A stretch of 64,000 nucleotides of DNA. Source: Parietaria judaica. Its lineage: Eukaryota; Streptophyta; Magnoliopsida; Rosales; Urticaceae. The notes beneath the pieces are model-generated. The model saw only the letters and a program-made list of their open reading frames with translations. It ran no database searches and had not been told where the DNA came from. The position numbers and the translations under genes are program-made. Positions within the stretch are counted from its first letter, which is position 1. The number at the start of each line of letters is the position of its first letter. This document shows positions 39,565 to 52,081 of the stretch, piece by piece. Location of the stretch: assembly GCA_954871525.1 (NCBI GenBank), contig OX940871.1, positions 29,238,586-29,302,585 on the forward strand. The letters are read 5' to 3'.

Positions 39565-40153
39565 AACTCTTGTTATATTCAAATTCCAATGTATAAGCCC
39601 TAAAATCATTATTTTTTCAATTGGTTCGAAATTTAAGGTTATAAAAAATGTAAAATAAAGAAATTCTATAGGTAATTCTATAGCATTTCCTATGGCATTT
39701 CTCGTCAACAATTTAATCCTTGCATATTTTTTCATGAGAACTCTTGTTATATTCAAATTCCAATGTATAAGCCCTAAAATCATTATTTTTTCAATTGGTT
39801 CAAAATTTAAGGTTGTACAAAATGTAAAATAAAGAAATGCAATAGGAAATGCTATAACATTTCCTATGGCATTTCTCGTCAACAATTTAATCCTTGCATT
39901 TTAGTGCATAAGAACACTTGTTATATTCAAATTCCAATGTATAAACCCTAAAATATTTATTTTCTCAATTGGTTCGAAATTTAAGGTTGTAAAAAAGTCA
40001 AATAAAGAAATGCTATAGGAAATGCTATAGCATTTCCTATGGCATTTCTCGTCAACAATTTAATCCTTGCATATTTTTTCATGAGAACTCTTGTTATATT
40101 CAAATTCCAATGTATAAGCTTTAAAATCATTATTTTTTCAATTGATTCGAAAT
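39565..40153 (+). repeat. 1,378-bp offset duplication F2
   Basis: Second copy of F1. Its left end coincides with the truncation junction of the 73-bp monomer in F1. In F2 the equivalent monomer is full length. The junction in F1 is therefore probably the breakpoint of the exchange that made the copy. Confidence 0.85.
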
Positions 40154-41059
40154 TTAAGGTTGTAAAAAATGTAAAATAAATAAATGCTATAGAAAATGCT
40201 ATAGCATTTCCTGTGGCATTTCTCGTCAACAATTTAATCCTTGCATATTTTTTCATGAGAACTCTTTTTATATTCAAATTACAATGTATAAGCCCTAAAA
40301 TCATTATTTTTTCAATTGGTTCGAATTTTAGGTCGTAAACAATGTAAAATAAAGAAATGCTATAGGAAATGCTATAGCATTTCCTATGGCATTTCTCGTC
40401 AACTATTTAATCCTTGCATATTTTTGCATGAGAACTCTTGTTATATTCAAATTCCAATGTATAAGCCCTAAAATCATTATTTTTTCAATTGGTTCGAAAT
40501 TTAAGGTTGTAAAAATTGTAGAATAAAGAAATGCTATAGGAAATGCTATAGCATTTCCTATGGCATTTCTCGTCAACTATTTAATCCTTGCATATTTTTG
40601 CATGAGAACTCCTGTTATATTCTAATTCCAATGTATAAGCTTTAAAATCATTATTTTTTAAATTGGTTCGAAATTTAGGGTCGTAAAAAATGTAAAATAA
40701 AGAAATGCTATAGGAAATACTATAGCATTTCCTATGGCATTTCTCGTCAACAATTTAATCCTTGCATATTTTTGCATGAGAACTCTTGTTATATTCAAAT
40801 TCCAATGTATAAGCCCTAAAATCATTATTTTTTCAATTGGTTCGAAATTTAAGGTCGTAAAAAATGTAAAATAAAGAAATGCTATAGGAAATACTATAGC
40901 ATTTCCTATGGCATTTCTCGTCAATAATTTAATCCTTGCATATTTTTTCATGAGAACTCTTGTTATATTCAAATTCCAATGTATAAGCCCTAAAATCGTT
41001 ATTTTTTCAATTGGTTCGAAATTGAAGGTTGTAAAAAATGTAAAATAAAGAAATGCTAT
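40154..41059 (+). repeat. Mixed monomers before the dimer region
   Basis: About five full-length monomers with near-consensus dyads and alternating GCCCTAAAATC and GCTTTAAAATC forms. No larger period and no other feature is seen. Confidence 0.8.
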
Positions 41060-41570
41060 AGGAAATGCTATAGCATTTCCTATGGCATTTCTCGTCAACA
41101 ATTTAATCCTTGCATATTTTGGCATGAGAACTCTTGTTATATTCAAATTCCAATGTATAAGCCCTAAAATCATTATTTTCTCAATTGGTTCGAAATTTAA
41201 GGTTGTAAAAAAGTCAAATAAAGAAATGCTATAGGAAATGCTATAGCATTTCCTATGGCATTTCTCGTCAACAATTTAATCCTTGCATATTTTGGCATGA
41301 GAACTCTTGTTATATTCAAATTCCAATGTATAAGCCCTAAAATCATTATTTTCTCAATTGGTTCGAAATTTAAGGTTGTAAAAAAGTCAAATAAAGAAAT
41401 GCTATAGGAAATGCTATAGCATTTCCTATGGCATTTCTCGTCAACAATTTAATCCTTGCATATTTTTGCATGAGAACTCTTGTTATATTCAAATTCCAAT
41501 GTATAAGCCCTAAAATCATTATTTTCTCAATTGGTTCAAAAATTAAGGTTGTAAAAAAGTCAAATAAAGA
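41060..41570 (+). repeat. Run of consecutive 173-bp GTCAAAT-type monomers
   Basis: The marker AAAAAAGTCAAATAAAG (one base shorter than AAAAAATGTAAAATAAAG) lies at 41213, 41386 and 41559, spaced 173 bp apart. These monomers also share ATTTTCTCAATTGG. They are three copies in a row of a type that alternates with another type just downstream. Confidence 0.88.
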
Positions 41571-42411
41571 AATGCTATAGGAAATGCTATAGCATTTCCT
41601 ATGGCATTTCTCGTCAACAATTTAATCCTTGCATATTTTTGCATGAGAACCCTTGTCATATTAAAATTCCAATATATAAGCTTTAAAATCATTATTTTTT
41701 CAATTGGTTCGAAATTTAAGGTCGTAAAAAATGTAAAATAAAGAAATGCTATAGGAAATGCTATAGCATTTCCTATGGCATTTCTCGTCAACAATTTAAT
41801 CCTTGCATATTTTTGCATGAGAACTCTTGTTATATTAAAATTCCAATGTATAAGCTTTAAAATCATTATTTTTTCAATTGGTTCGAAATTTAAGGTCGTA
41901 AAAAATGTAAAATAAAGAAATGCTATAGGAAATTCTATAGCATTTCCTATGGCATTTCTCGTCAGCAATTTAATCCTTGCATATTTTTGCATGAGAACAC
42001 TTGTTATATTCAAATTCCAATGTATAAGCCCTAAAATCATTATTTTTTCAATTGGTTCGAAATTTAAGGTTGTAAAAAATGTAATATAAAGAAATTCTAT
42101 AGGAAATTCTATAGCATTTCATATGGCATTTCTCGTCAACAATTTAATCCTTGCATATTTTTTCATGAGAACTCTTGTTATATTCAAATTCCAATGTAAA
42201 AGCCCTAAAATCATTATTTTTTCAATTGGTTCGAAATTTAAGGTTGTAAAAAATGTACAATAAAGAAATGCTATAGGAAATGCTATAGCATTTCCTATGG
42301 AATTTCTCGTCAACAATTTAATCCTTGCATATTTTGGCATGAAAACTCTTGTTATATTCAAATTCCAATGTATAAGCCCTAAAATCATTATTTTCTCAAT
42401 TGGTTCGAAAT

Positions 42412-43452
42412 TTAAGGTTGTAAAAAAGTCAAATAAAGAAATGCTATAGAAAATGCTATAGCATTTCCTATGGCATTTCTCGTCAACAATTTAATCCTTG
42501 CATATTTTTGCATGAGAACTCTTGTTATATTCAAATTCCAATGTATAAGCCCTAAAATCATTATTTTTTCAATTGGTTCGAAATTTAAGGTTGTAAAAAA
42601 TGTAAAATAAAGAAATGCTATAGGAAATGCTATAGCATTTCCTATGGAATTTCTCGTCAACAATTTAATCCTTGCATATTTTGGCATGAGAACTCTTGTT
42701 ATATTCAAATTCCAATGTATAAGCCCTAAAATCATTATTTTCTCAATTGGTTCGAAATTTAAGGTTGTAAAAAAGTCAAATAAAGAAATGCTATAGGAAA
42801 TGCTATAGCATTTCCTATGGCATTTCTCGTTAACAATTTAATCCTTGCATATTTTTGCATGAGAACTCTTGTTATATTCAAATTCCAATGTATAAGCCCT
42901 AAAATCATTATTTTTTCAATTGGTTCGAAATTTAAGGTTGTAAAAAATGTAAAATAAAGAAATGCTATAGGAAATACTATAGCATTTCTTATAGCATTTC
43001 CCATCAACAATTTAATCCTTGCATATTTTTGCATGAGAACTCTTGTTATATTCAAATTCCAATGTATAAGCCCTAAAATCATTATTTTCTCAATTGGTTC
43101 GAAATTTAAGGTTGTAAAAAAGTCAAATAAAGAAATGCTATAGGAAATGCTATAGCATTTCCTATGACATTTCTCGTCAACAATTTAATCCTTGCATATT
43201 TTTGCATGAGAACTCTTGTTATATTCAAATTCCAATGTATAAGCCCTAAAATCATTATTTTTTCAATTGGTTCGAAATTTAAGGTTGTAAAAAATGTAAA
43301 ATAAAGAAATTCTATAGGAAATGCTATAGCATTTCCTATGGCATTTCTCGTCAACAATTTAATCCTTGCATATTTTTTCATGAGAACTCTTGTTATATTC
43401 AAATTCCAATGTATAAGCCCTAAAATCATTATTTTTTCAATTGGTTCGAAAT
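42412..43452 (+). repeat. 347-bp dimer higher-order repeat, three units
   Basis: The GTCAAAT marker lies at 42428, 42775 and 43122, spaced exactly 347 bp apart. 173-bp GTCAAAT/TTCTCAATTGG monomers alternate with 174-bp GTAAAAT/TTTTCAATTGG monomers. This is a two-monomer higher-order repeat, short and only locally homogenised. It decays on both sides. Confidence 0.88.
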
Positions 43453-45296
43453 TTAAGTTGTAAAAAATGTAAAATAAAGAAATGCTATAGGAAATGCTAT
43501 AGCATTTCCTATGGCATTTCTCGTCACCAATTTAATCCTTGCATATTTTGGCATGAGAACTCTTGTTATATTCAAATTCCAATGTATAAGCCGTAAAATC
43601 ATTATTTTTTCAATTGGTTCGAAATTTATGGTTGTAAAAAATGTAAAATAAAGAAATTCTCTAGGAAATTCTATAGCATTTCATATGGCATTTCTCGTCA
43701 ACAATTTAATCCTTGCATATTTTTTCATGAGAACTCTTGTTATATTCAAATTCCAATGTATAAGCCCTAAAATCATTATTTTTTCAATTGGTTCGAAATT
43801 TAAGGTTGTAAAAAATGTAAAATAAAGAAATGCTATAGCATTTCCTATGGCATTTCTCGTCAACAATTTAATCCTTGCATATTTTGGCATGGGAACTCTT
43901 GTTATATTCAAATTCCAATGTATAAGCCCTAAAATCATTATTTTCTCAATTTGTTCGAAATTTAAGGTTGTAAAAAATGTCAAATAAAGAAATGCTATAG
44001 CATTTCCTATGGCATTTCTCGTCAACAATTTAATCCTTGCATATTTTGGCATGGGAACTCTTGTTATATTCAAATTCCAATGTATAAGCCCTAAACTCAT
44101 TATTTTTTCAATTGGTTCAACTTTTAGGTCGTAAACAATGTAAAATATAGAAATGCTATAGGAAATGCTATAGCATTTCCTATGGAATTTAACGTCAACA
44201 ATTTAATCCTTGCATATTTTTGCATGAGAATGCTTGTAATATTAAATATCCAATGTATAAGCCCTAAAATCATTATTTTTTCAATTGGTTCGAAATTTAA
44301 GGTTGTAAAAAATGTAAAATAAAGAAATGCTATAGGAAATGCTATAGCATAACTTATGGCATTTCTCGTCAACAATTTAATCCTTGCATATTTTTGCATG
44401 AGAACTCTTATTATATTCAAATTCCAATGTATAAGCTTTAAAATCATTATTTTTTCAATTGGTTCGAAATTTAAGGTTGTAAAAAATGTAAAATAAAGAA
44501 ATGCTAAAGCATTTCCTATGGCATTTCTCGTCAACAACTTAATCCTTGTATATTTTTGCATGAGAACTCTTGTTATATTCAATTCCAATGTATAAGCCCT
44601 AAAATCATTATTTATATCAATTGGTTCAAAATTTAAGGTTGTAAAAATGTGAAATAAAGAAATGCTATAGGAAATGCATAGCATTTCCTATGGCATTTCT
44701 CGTCAACAATTTAATCCTTGCATATTTTTGCATGAGAACTCTTGTTATATTAAAATTCCAATGTATAAGCCCTAAAATCATTAATTTTCAAATGGTTCGA
44801 AATTTAAGGTTGTAAGAAATGTAAAATAAAGAAATTCTATAGCATTTCCTATGGCATTTCTCGTCAACAATTTAATCCTTGCATATTTTTGCATGAGAAC
44901 TCTTGTTATATTAAAATTCCAATGTATAAGCCCTAAAATCATTAGTTTTTCAATTGGTTCGAAATTTAAGGTTGTAAAAAATGTAAAATAAAGAAATGCT
45001 ATAGGAAATGCTATAGCATTTCGTTTGGCATTTCTCGTCAACAATTTAATCCTTGCATATTTTTGCATGAGAACTCTTATTATATTCAAATTCCAATGTA
45101 TAAGCCCTAAAATCATTATTTTTTCAATTGGTTCGACTTTTAGGTCGTAAACAATATAAAATAAAGAAATTCTATAGGAAATGCTATAGCATTTCTTATG
45201 GAAATTTAACGTCAACAATTTAATCCTTGCATATTTTTGCATGAGAACGCTTGTAATATTAAAATTTCAATGTATAAACCCTAAAATCATTATTTT
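43453..45296 (+). repeat. Mixed monomers; first clear M4-like copies
   Basis: About eleven satellite monomers. Several have collapsed dyads, with GAAATGCTATAGCATTTCC lacking the outer arms near 43,830, 43,990 and 44,500. A TTCAACTTTTAGGTCG monomer followed by GGAATTTAACGTC and TAATATTAAATATCC appears near 44,118-44,245; these features later mark M4 and the 509-bp trimer. Confidence 0.8.
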
Positions 45297-46470
45297 TTCA
45301 ATTGGTTTGAAATTTAAGGTTGTAAAAAATGTAAATTAAAGAAATGCTATAGGAAATGCTATAGCATTTCCTATGGCATTTCTCGTCAACAATTTAATCC
45401 TTGCATATTTTCACATGAGAACTCTTGTTATATTCAAATTCCAATGTATAATCCTTAAAATCATTATTTTTTAAATTGGTTCAAAATTTAAGGTTGTAAA
45501 AAATGTAAAATAAAGAAATGTTATAGGAAATGCTATAGCATTTCCTATGGCATTTCTCGTCAACAATTTAATAATTGCATATTTTTGCATGAGAACTCTT
45601 GTTATATTAAAATTCCAATGTATAAGCCCTAAAATCATTATTTTTTCAATTGGTTCGACTTTTAGGTCGTAAAATATGTAAAATATAGAAATGCTATAGG
45701 CATTTCCTATGGAATTTAACGTCTACAATTTAATCCTTGCATATTTTTGCATGAGAACGCTTGTAATATTAAATATCCAATGTATAATCCCTAAAATCAT
45801 TATTTTTTCAATTGGTTTGAAATTTAAGGTTGTAAAAAATGTAAAATAAAGAAATGCTATAGGAAATGCTATAGCATTTCCTATGGCATTTCTCGTCAAC
45901 AATTTAATCCTTGCATATTTTTGCATGAGAACTCTTGTTATATTCAAATTCCAATGTATAATCCTTAAAATCATTATTTTTTAAATTGGTTCAAAATTTA
46001 AGGTTGTAAAAAATGTAAAATAAAGAAATGTTATAGGAAATGCTATAGCATTTCCTATGGCATTTCTCGTCAACAATTTAATAATTGCATATTTTTGCAT
46101 GAGAACTCTTCTTATATTCAAATTCCAATGTATAAGCCCTAAAATCATTATTTTTTCAATTGGTTCGACTTTTAGGTCGTAAAATATGTAAAATATAGAA
46201 ATGCTATAACATTTCCTATGGAATTTAACGTCTACAATTTAATCCTTGCATATTTTTGCATGAGAACGCTTGTAATATTAAATATCCAATGTATAATCCC
46301 TAAAATCATTATTTTTTCAATTGGTTTGAAATTTAAGGTTGTAAAAAATGTAAAATAAAGAAATGCTATAGGAAATGCTATAGCATTTCCTATGGCATTT
46401 CTCGTCAACAATTTAATCCTTGCATATTTTTGCATGAGAACTCTTGTTATATTCAAATTCCAATGTATAA
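45297..46470 (+). repeat. 509/510-bp trimer repeat, about 2.3 units
   Basis: Markers repeat at 509-510 bp: TTTAGGTCGTAAAATATG at 45661 and 46171; TAATCCTTAAAATC at about 45451 and 45961; TAATATTAAATATCC at about 45766 and 46276. One of the three monomers has a collapsed dyad (GCTATAGGCATTTCC or GCTATAACATTTCC), which makes the unit shorter than three full monomers. Confidence 0.85.
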
Positions 46471-48249
46471 GCTTTAAAATCATTTTTTTTTAAATTGGTT
46501 CAAAATTTAAGGTTGTAAACAATGTAAAATAAAGAAATGCTATAGGAAATGCTATAGCATTTCCTATGGCATTTCTCGTCAACAATTTAATCCTTGCATA
46601 TTTTTGCATGAGAACTCTTCTTATATTCAAATTCCAATGTATAAGCTTTAAAATCATTATTTTTTCTATTGGTTCGAAATTTAAGGTTGTAAAGATGTAA
46701 ATAAAGAAATGCTATAGGAAATGCTATAGCATTTCCTATGGCATTTCCCGTCAACAATTTAATCCTTGCATATTTTTTCATGAGAACACTTGTTATATTC
46801 AAATTCCAATGTATAAGCCCTAAAACCATTATTTTTTCAATTGGTTCGAAATTTAAGGTTGTAAAAAATGTCAAACAAAGAAATGCTATAGGAAATGCTA
46901 TAGCATTTCCTATGGCATTTCTCGTCAACAATTTAATCCTTGCATATTTTTGCATGAGAACTCTTGTTCTATTAAAATTCCAATGTATAAGCTTTAAAAT
47001 CATTATTTTTTCAATTGATTCGAAATTTAAGGTTGTAAAAAATGTAAAATAAAGAAATGCTATAGGAAATGCTATCGCATTTCCTATGGCATTTCTCGTC
47101 AACAACTTAATCCTTGAATATTTTTGCATGAGATTTCTTGTTATATTCAAATTCCAAAGTATAAGCTTTAAAATCATTATTTTTCAATTGTTTCAAAATT
47201 TAAGGTTGTAAAAAATGTAAAATAAAGAAATGCCATAGGAAATGCTATAGCATTTCCTATGGCATTTCTCGTCAACATTTTAATCCTTGCATATTTTTGC
47301 ATGAGAACTCTTGTTATATTCAAATTCCAATGTATAAGCTTAAAAAACATTATTTTTCAATTGGTTCGAAATTTAAGGTTGTAAAAAATGTAAAATAAAT
47401 AAATGCTATAGGAAATGCTATAGCATTTCCTATGGCATTTCTCGTCAACAATTTAATCCTTGCATATTTTTGCATTAGAACTCTTGTTATATTTAAATTC
47501 CAATGTATAAGCCCTTAAATCATTATTTTTTCAATTGGTTCGAAATTTAAGGTTGTAAACAATGTAAAATAAAGAAATTCTATAGGAAATTCTATAGCAT
47601 TTCCTGTGGCATTTCTCGTCAACAATTTAATCCTTGCATATTTTTGCATGACAACTCTTGTTATATTCAAATTCCAATGTATAAGCCCTAAAATCATTAT
47701 TTTTTCAATTGTTTCGAAATTTAAGGTTGTAAAAAATGTAAAATAAAGAAATGCTATAGGAAATGCTATAGCATTTCCTATTGCATTTCTCGTCAAGATT
47801 TTAATCCTTGCATATTTTTGCATGAGAACTCTTGCTATATTCAAATTCCAATGTATAAGCCTTAAAATCATTATTTTTTCAATTGGTTCAAAATTTTAGG
47901 TCGTAAACAATGTAAAATAAAGAAATGCTATAGGAAATGCTAGCATTTCCTATGGCATTTCTCGTCAACAATTTAATCCTTGCATATTTTTGCATGAGAA
48001 CTCTTGTTATATTCAAATTCCAATGTAAAGCTTTAAAATCATTATTTTTTTTCAATTAGTTCGAAATTTAAGGTTGTAAAAAATGTAAAATAAAGAAATG
48101 CCATAGGAAATGCTATAGCATTTCCTATGGCATTTCTCGTCAGCAATTTAATCCTTGCATATTTTTGCATGAGAACTCTTGTTATATTCAAATTCCAATG
48201 TATAAGTTTTAAAATCAATATTTTTTCAATTGGTTCGAAATTTAAGGTC
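46471..48249 (+). repeat. Mixed monomers
   Basis: About ten ordinary satellite monomers with scattered AAGCTTTAAAATC and GCTAGC forms. I could not identify a larger period and saw no unrelated sequence. Confidence 0.8.
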
Positions 48250-49743
48250 GTAAAAAATGTAAAATAAAGAAATGCTATAGGAAATGCTATAGCATTTCCT
48301 ATGCCATTTCTCGTCAACAATTTAATCCTTGCATATTTTAGCATGAGAACTCTTGTTATATTAAAATTCCAATGTATAAGCCCTTAAATCATTATTTTTT
48401 CAATTGGTTCGAAATTTAAGGTTGTAAAAAAGTCAAATAAAGAAATGCTATTGGAAATGCTATAGCATTTCCTATGGCATTTCTCGTCAACAATTTGATC
48501 CTTGCATATTTTTTCATGAGAACTCTTGTTATATTCAAATTCCAATGTATAAGCCCTAATATCATTATTTTTTCAATTGGTTCGACTTTTATGTTGTAAA
48601 CAACGTAAAATAAAGAAATGCTATAGGAAATGCTATTGCATTTCCTATGGAATTGAACGTCAACAATTTAATCCTTGCATATTTTTGCATGAGAACACTT
48701 TTAATATTAAAATTTCAATGTATAAGCCCTAAAATCATTATTTTTTATATTTTTTTGAAATTTAAGGTTGTAAAAAATGTAAAATAAAGAAATGCTATAG
48801 GAAATGCTATAGCATTTCCTATGGCATTTATCGTCAACATTTTAATCCTTGCATATTTTTGCATAAGAACTCTTGTTATATTCAAATTCCAATGTATAAT
48901 CCCTAAAATCATTATTTTTTCAATTGGTTCAAAATTTTAGGTCGTAAACAATGTAAAATAAAGAAATGCTATAGGAAATGCTAGCATTTCCTATGGCATT
49001 TCTCGTCAACAATTTAATCCTTGCATATTTTTGCATAAGAATTCTTGTTATATTCAAATTCCAATGTATAAGCTTTAAAATCATTATTTTTACAATTAGT
49101 TCAAAATTTAAGGTTGTAAAAAATGTAAAATAAAGAAATGCTATAGGAAATGCTATAGCATTTCCTATGGCATTTCTCGTCAACAATTTAATCCTTGCAT
49201 ATTTTTGCATGAGAACTCTTTTTATATTAAAATTCCATTGTATAAGCCCTAATATTATTATTTTTTCAATTGGTTCGACTTTTAGGTCGTAAACAATGTA
49301 AAATAAAGAAATGCTATAGGAAATGCTATTGCATTTCCTATGGAATTTAACGTCAACAATTTAATCCTTGCATATTTTTGCATGAGAACACTTGTAATAT
49401 TTCAATGTTTAAGTCCTAAAATCATTATTTTTTCAATTGGTTCAAAATTTAAGGTTGTAAAAAATGTAAAATAAAGAAATTCTATAGGAAATGCTATAGC
49501 ATTTCCTATGGCATTTCTCGTCAACATTTTAATCCTTGCATATTTTTGCATGAGAACTCTTGTTATATTCAAATTCCAATTTATAAGCCCTAAAATCATT
49601 ATTTTTTCAATTGGTTCGAAATTTTAGGTCGTAAACAATGTAAAATCCGTGCATATTTTTGCATGAGAACTCTTGTTATATTCAAATTCCAATGTATAAG
49701 CTTTAAAATCATTATTTTTTCAATTAGTTCGAAATTTAAGGTT
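48250..49743 (+). repeat. 1,494-bp tandem duplication G, copy 1
   Basis: Directly adjacent to its copy at 49744-51237. Shared rare markers, all offset by 1,494 bp, are CTATGCCATTTCTCG (48301/49795), ATTTTAGCATGAG, CTTTTATGTTGTAAACAACG, GGAATTGAACGTC, TTTTTTATATTTTTTTGAA and the truncated monomer at 49578-49690. It contains early M4-like monomers (CCCTAATATCATT) spaced about 694 bp apart, a hint of the later four-monomer unit. Confidence 0.9.
49578..49690 (+). repeat. Dyad-less 113-bp monomer, copy 1
   Basis: GTAAACAATGTAAAAT is joined directly to CCGTGCATATTTTTG near 49,645. 61 bp are missing, from AAAGAAATGC through CAATTTAAT: the complete inverted repeat and the CTCGTCAAC segment. The two joined sides share AAT, so a short microhomology spans the junction. 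The same junction occurs five more times up to 55,069. Confidence 0.92.
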
Positions 49744-51237
49744 GTAAAAAATGTAAAATAAAGAAATGCTATAGGAAATGCTATAGCATTTCCTATGCCA
49801 TTTCTCGTCAACAATTTAATCCTTGCATATTTTAGCATGAGAACTCTTGTTATATTAAAATTCCAATGTATAAGCCCTTAAATCATTATTTTTTCAATTG
49901 GTTCGAAATTTAAGGTTGTAAAAAAGTCAAATAAAGAAATGCTATTGGAAATGCTATAGCATTTCCTATGGCATTTCTCGTCAACAATTTGATCCTTGCA
50001 TATTTTTTCATGAGAACTCTTGTTATATTCAAATTCCAATGTATAAGCCCTAATATCATTATTTTTTCAATTGGTTCGACTTTTATGTTGTAAACAACGT
50101 AAAATAAAGAAATGCTATAGGAAATGCTATTGCATTTCCTATGGAATTGAACGTCAACAATTTAATCCTTGCATATTTTTGCATGAGAACACTTTTAATA
50201 TTAAAATTTCAATGTATAAGCCCTAAAATCATTATTTTTTATATTTTTTTGAAATTTAAGGTTGTAAAAAATGTAAAATAAAGAAATGCTATAGGAAATG
50301 CTATAGCATTTCCTATGGCATTTATCGTCAACATTTTAATCCTTGCATATTTTTGCATAAGAACTCTTGTTATATTCAAATTCCAATGTATAATCCCTAA
50401 AATCATTATTTTTTCAATTGGTTCAAAATTTTAGGTCGTAAACAATGTAAAATAAAGAAATGCTATAGGAAATGTTAGCATTTCCTATGGCATTTCTCGT
50501 CAACAATTTAATCCTTGCATATTTTTGCATGAGAATTCTTGTTATATTCAAATTCCAATGTATAAACTTTAAAATCATTATTTTTACAATTAGTTCAAAA
50601 TTTAAGGTTGTAAAAAATGTAAAATAAAGAAATGCTATAGGAAATGCTATAGCATTTCCTATGGCATTTCTAGTCAACAATTTAATCCTTGCATATTTTT
50701 GCATGAGAACTCTTTTTATATTAAAATTCCATTGTATAAGCCCTAATATTATTATTTTTTCAATTGGTTCGACTTTTAGGTCGTAAACAATGTAAAATAA
50801 AGAAATGCTATAGGAAATGCTATTGCATTTCCTATGGAATTTAACGTCAACAATTTAATCCTTGCATATTTTTGCATGAGAACACTTGTAATATTTCAAT
50901 GTTTAAGTCCTAAAATCATTATTTTTTCAATTGGTTCAAAATTTAAGGTTGTAAAAAATGTAAAATAAAGAAATTCTATAGGAAATGCTATAGCATTTCC
51001 TATGGCATTTCTCGTCAACATTTTAATCCTTGCATATTTTTGCATGAGAACTCTTGTTATATTCAAATTCCAATTTATAAGCCCTAAAATCATTATTTTT
51101 TGAATTGGTTCGAAATTTTAGGTCGTAAACAATGTAAAATCCGTGCATATTTTTGCATGAGAACTCTTGTTATATTCAAATTCCAATGTATAAGCTTTAA
51201 AATCATTATTTTTTCAATTAGTTCGAAATTTAAGGTT
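49744..51237 (+). repeat. 1,494-bp tandem duplication G, copy 2
   Basis: Second copy, differing from the first at few positions (for example GGAAATGTTAGC against GGAAATGCTAGC). The match fades after about 51,280, where CTATGGCATTTC replaces CTATGCCATTTC. Confidence 0.9.
51072..51184 (+). repeat. Dyad-less 113-bp monomer, copy 2
   Basis: The same junction as in copy 1 (GTAAAATCCGTGCAT), carried in the second copy of the 1,494-bp duplication, exactly 1,494 bp downstream. Confidence 0.92.
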
Positions 51238-51358
51238 GTAAAAAATGTAAAATAAAGAAATGCTATAGGAAATGCTATAGCATTTCCTATGGCATTTCTC
51301 GTCAACATTTTAATCCTTGCATATTTTTGCATGAGAACTCTTGTTATATTCAAATTCC

Positions 51359-51471
51359 AATGTTTAAGCCCCAAAATCATTATTTTTTTAATTGGTTCGA
51401 AATTTTAGGTCGTAAACAATGTAAAATCCTTGCATATTTTTGCATGAGAAGTCTTGTTATATTCAAATTCC
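51359..51471 (+). repeat. Dyad-less 113-bp monomer, copy 3
   Basis: The same deletion junction, here in the unmutated form GTAAAATCCTTGCAT. It lies only one monomer after copy 2, so truncated and full monomers alternate here. Confidence 0.92.
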
Positions 51472-51969
51472 AATGTATAAGCTTTAAAATCATTATTTTG
51501 AACATTAGTTCAAAATTTAAGGTTGTAAAAAATGTAAAATAAAGAAATGCTATAGGAAATGCTATAGCATTTCCTATGGCATTTCTCGTCAACAATTTAA
51601 TCCTTGCATATTTTTGTATGAGAACTCTTGTTATATTCAAATTCCAATGTATAAGCCCTAATATCATTATTTTTTCAGTTGGTTCGACTTTTAGGTCGTA
51701 AACAATGTAAAATAATGAAATGCTATAGGAAATGCTATTGCATTTACTATGGAATTTAACGTCAACAATTTAATCCTTGCATATTTTTGCATGAGAACAC
51801 TTGTAATATTAAAATTTCAATGTGTAAGCCCTAAAATCATTATTTTTTCAATTGGTTCAAAATTTAAGGTTGTAAAAAATGTAAAATAAAGAAATGATAT
51901 TGGCATCTCTAGTCAACATTTTAATCCTTGCATATTTTTGCATGAGAACTCTTGTTATATTCAAATTCC

Positions 51970-52081
51970 AATGTATAAGCCCTAAAATCATTATTTTTCA
52001 ATTGGTTCGAAATTTTAGGTCGTAAACAATGTAAAATCCTTGCATATTTTTGCATGAGAACTCTTGTTATATTCAAATTCC
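51970..52081 (+). repeat. Dyad-less 112-bp monomer, copy 4
   Basis: The same junction (GTAAAATCCTTGCAT near 52,037). It is one base shorter because the T tract before CAATTGG has five T instead of six. Confidence 0.92.
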
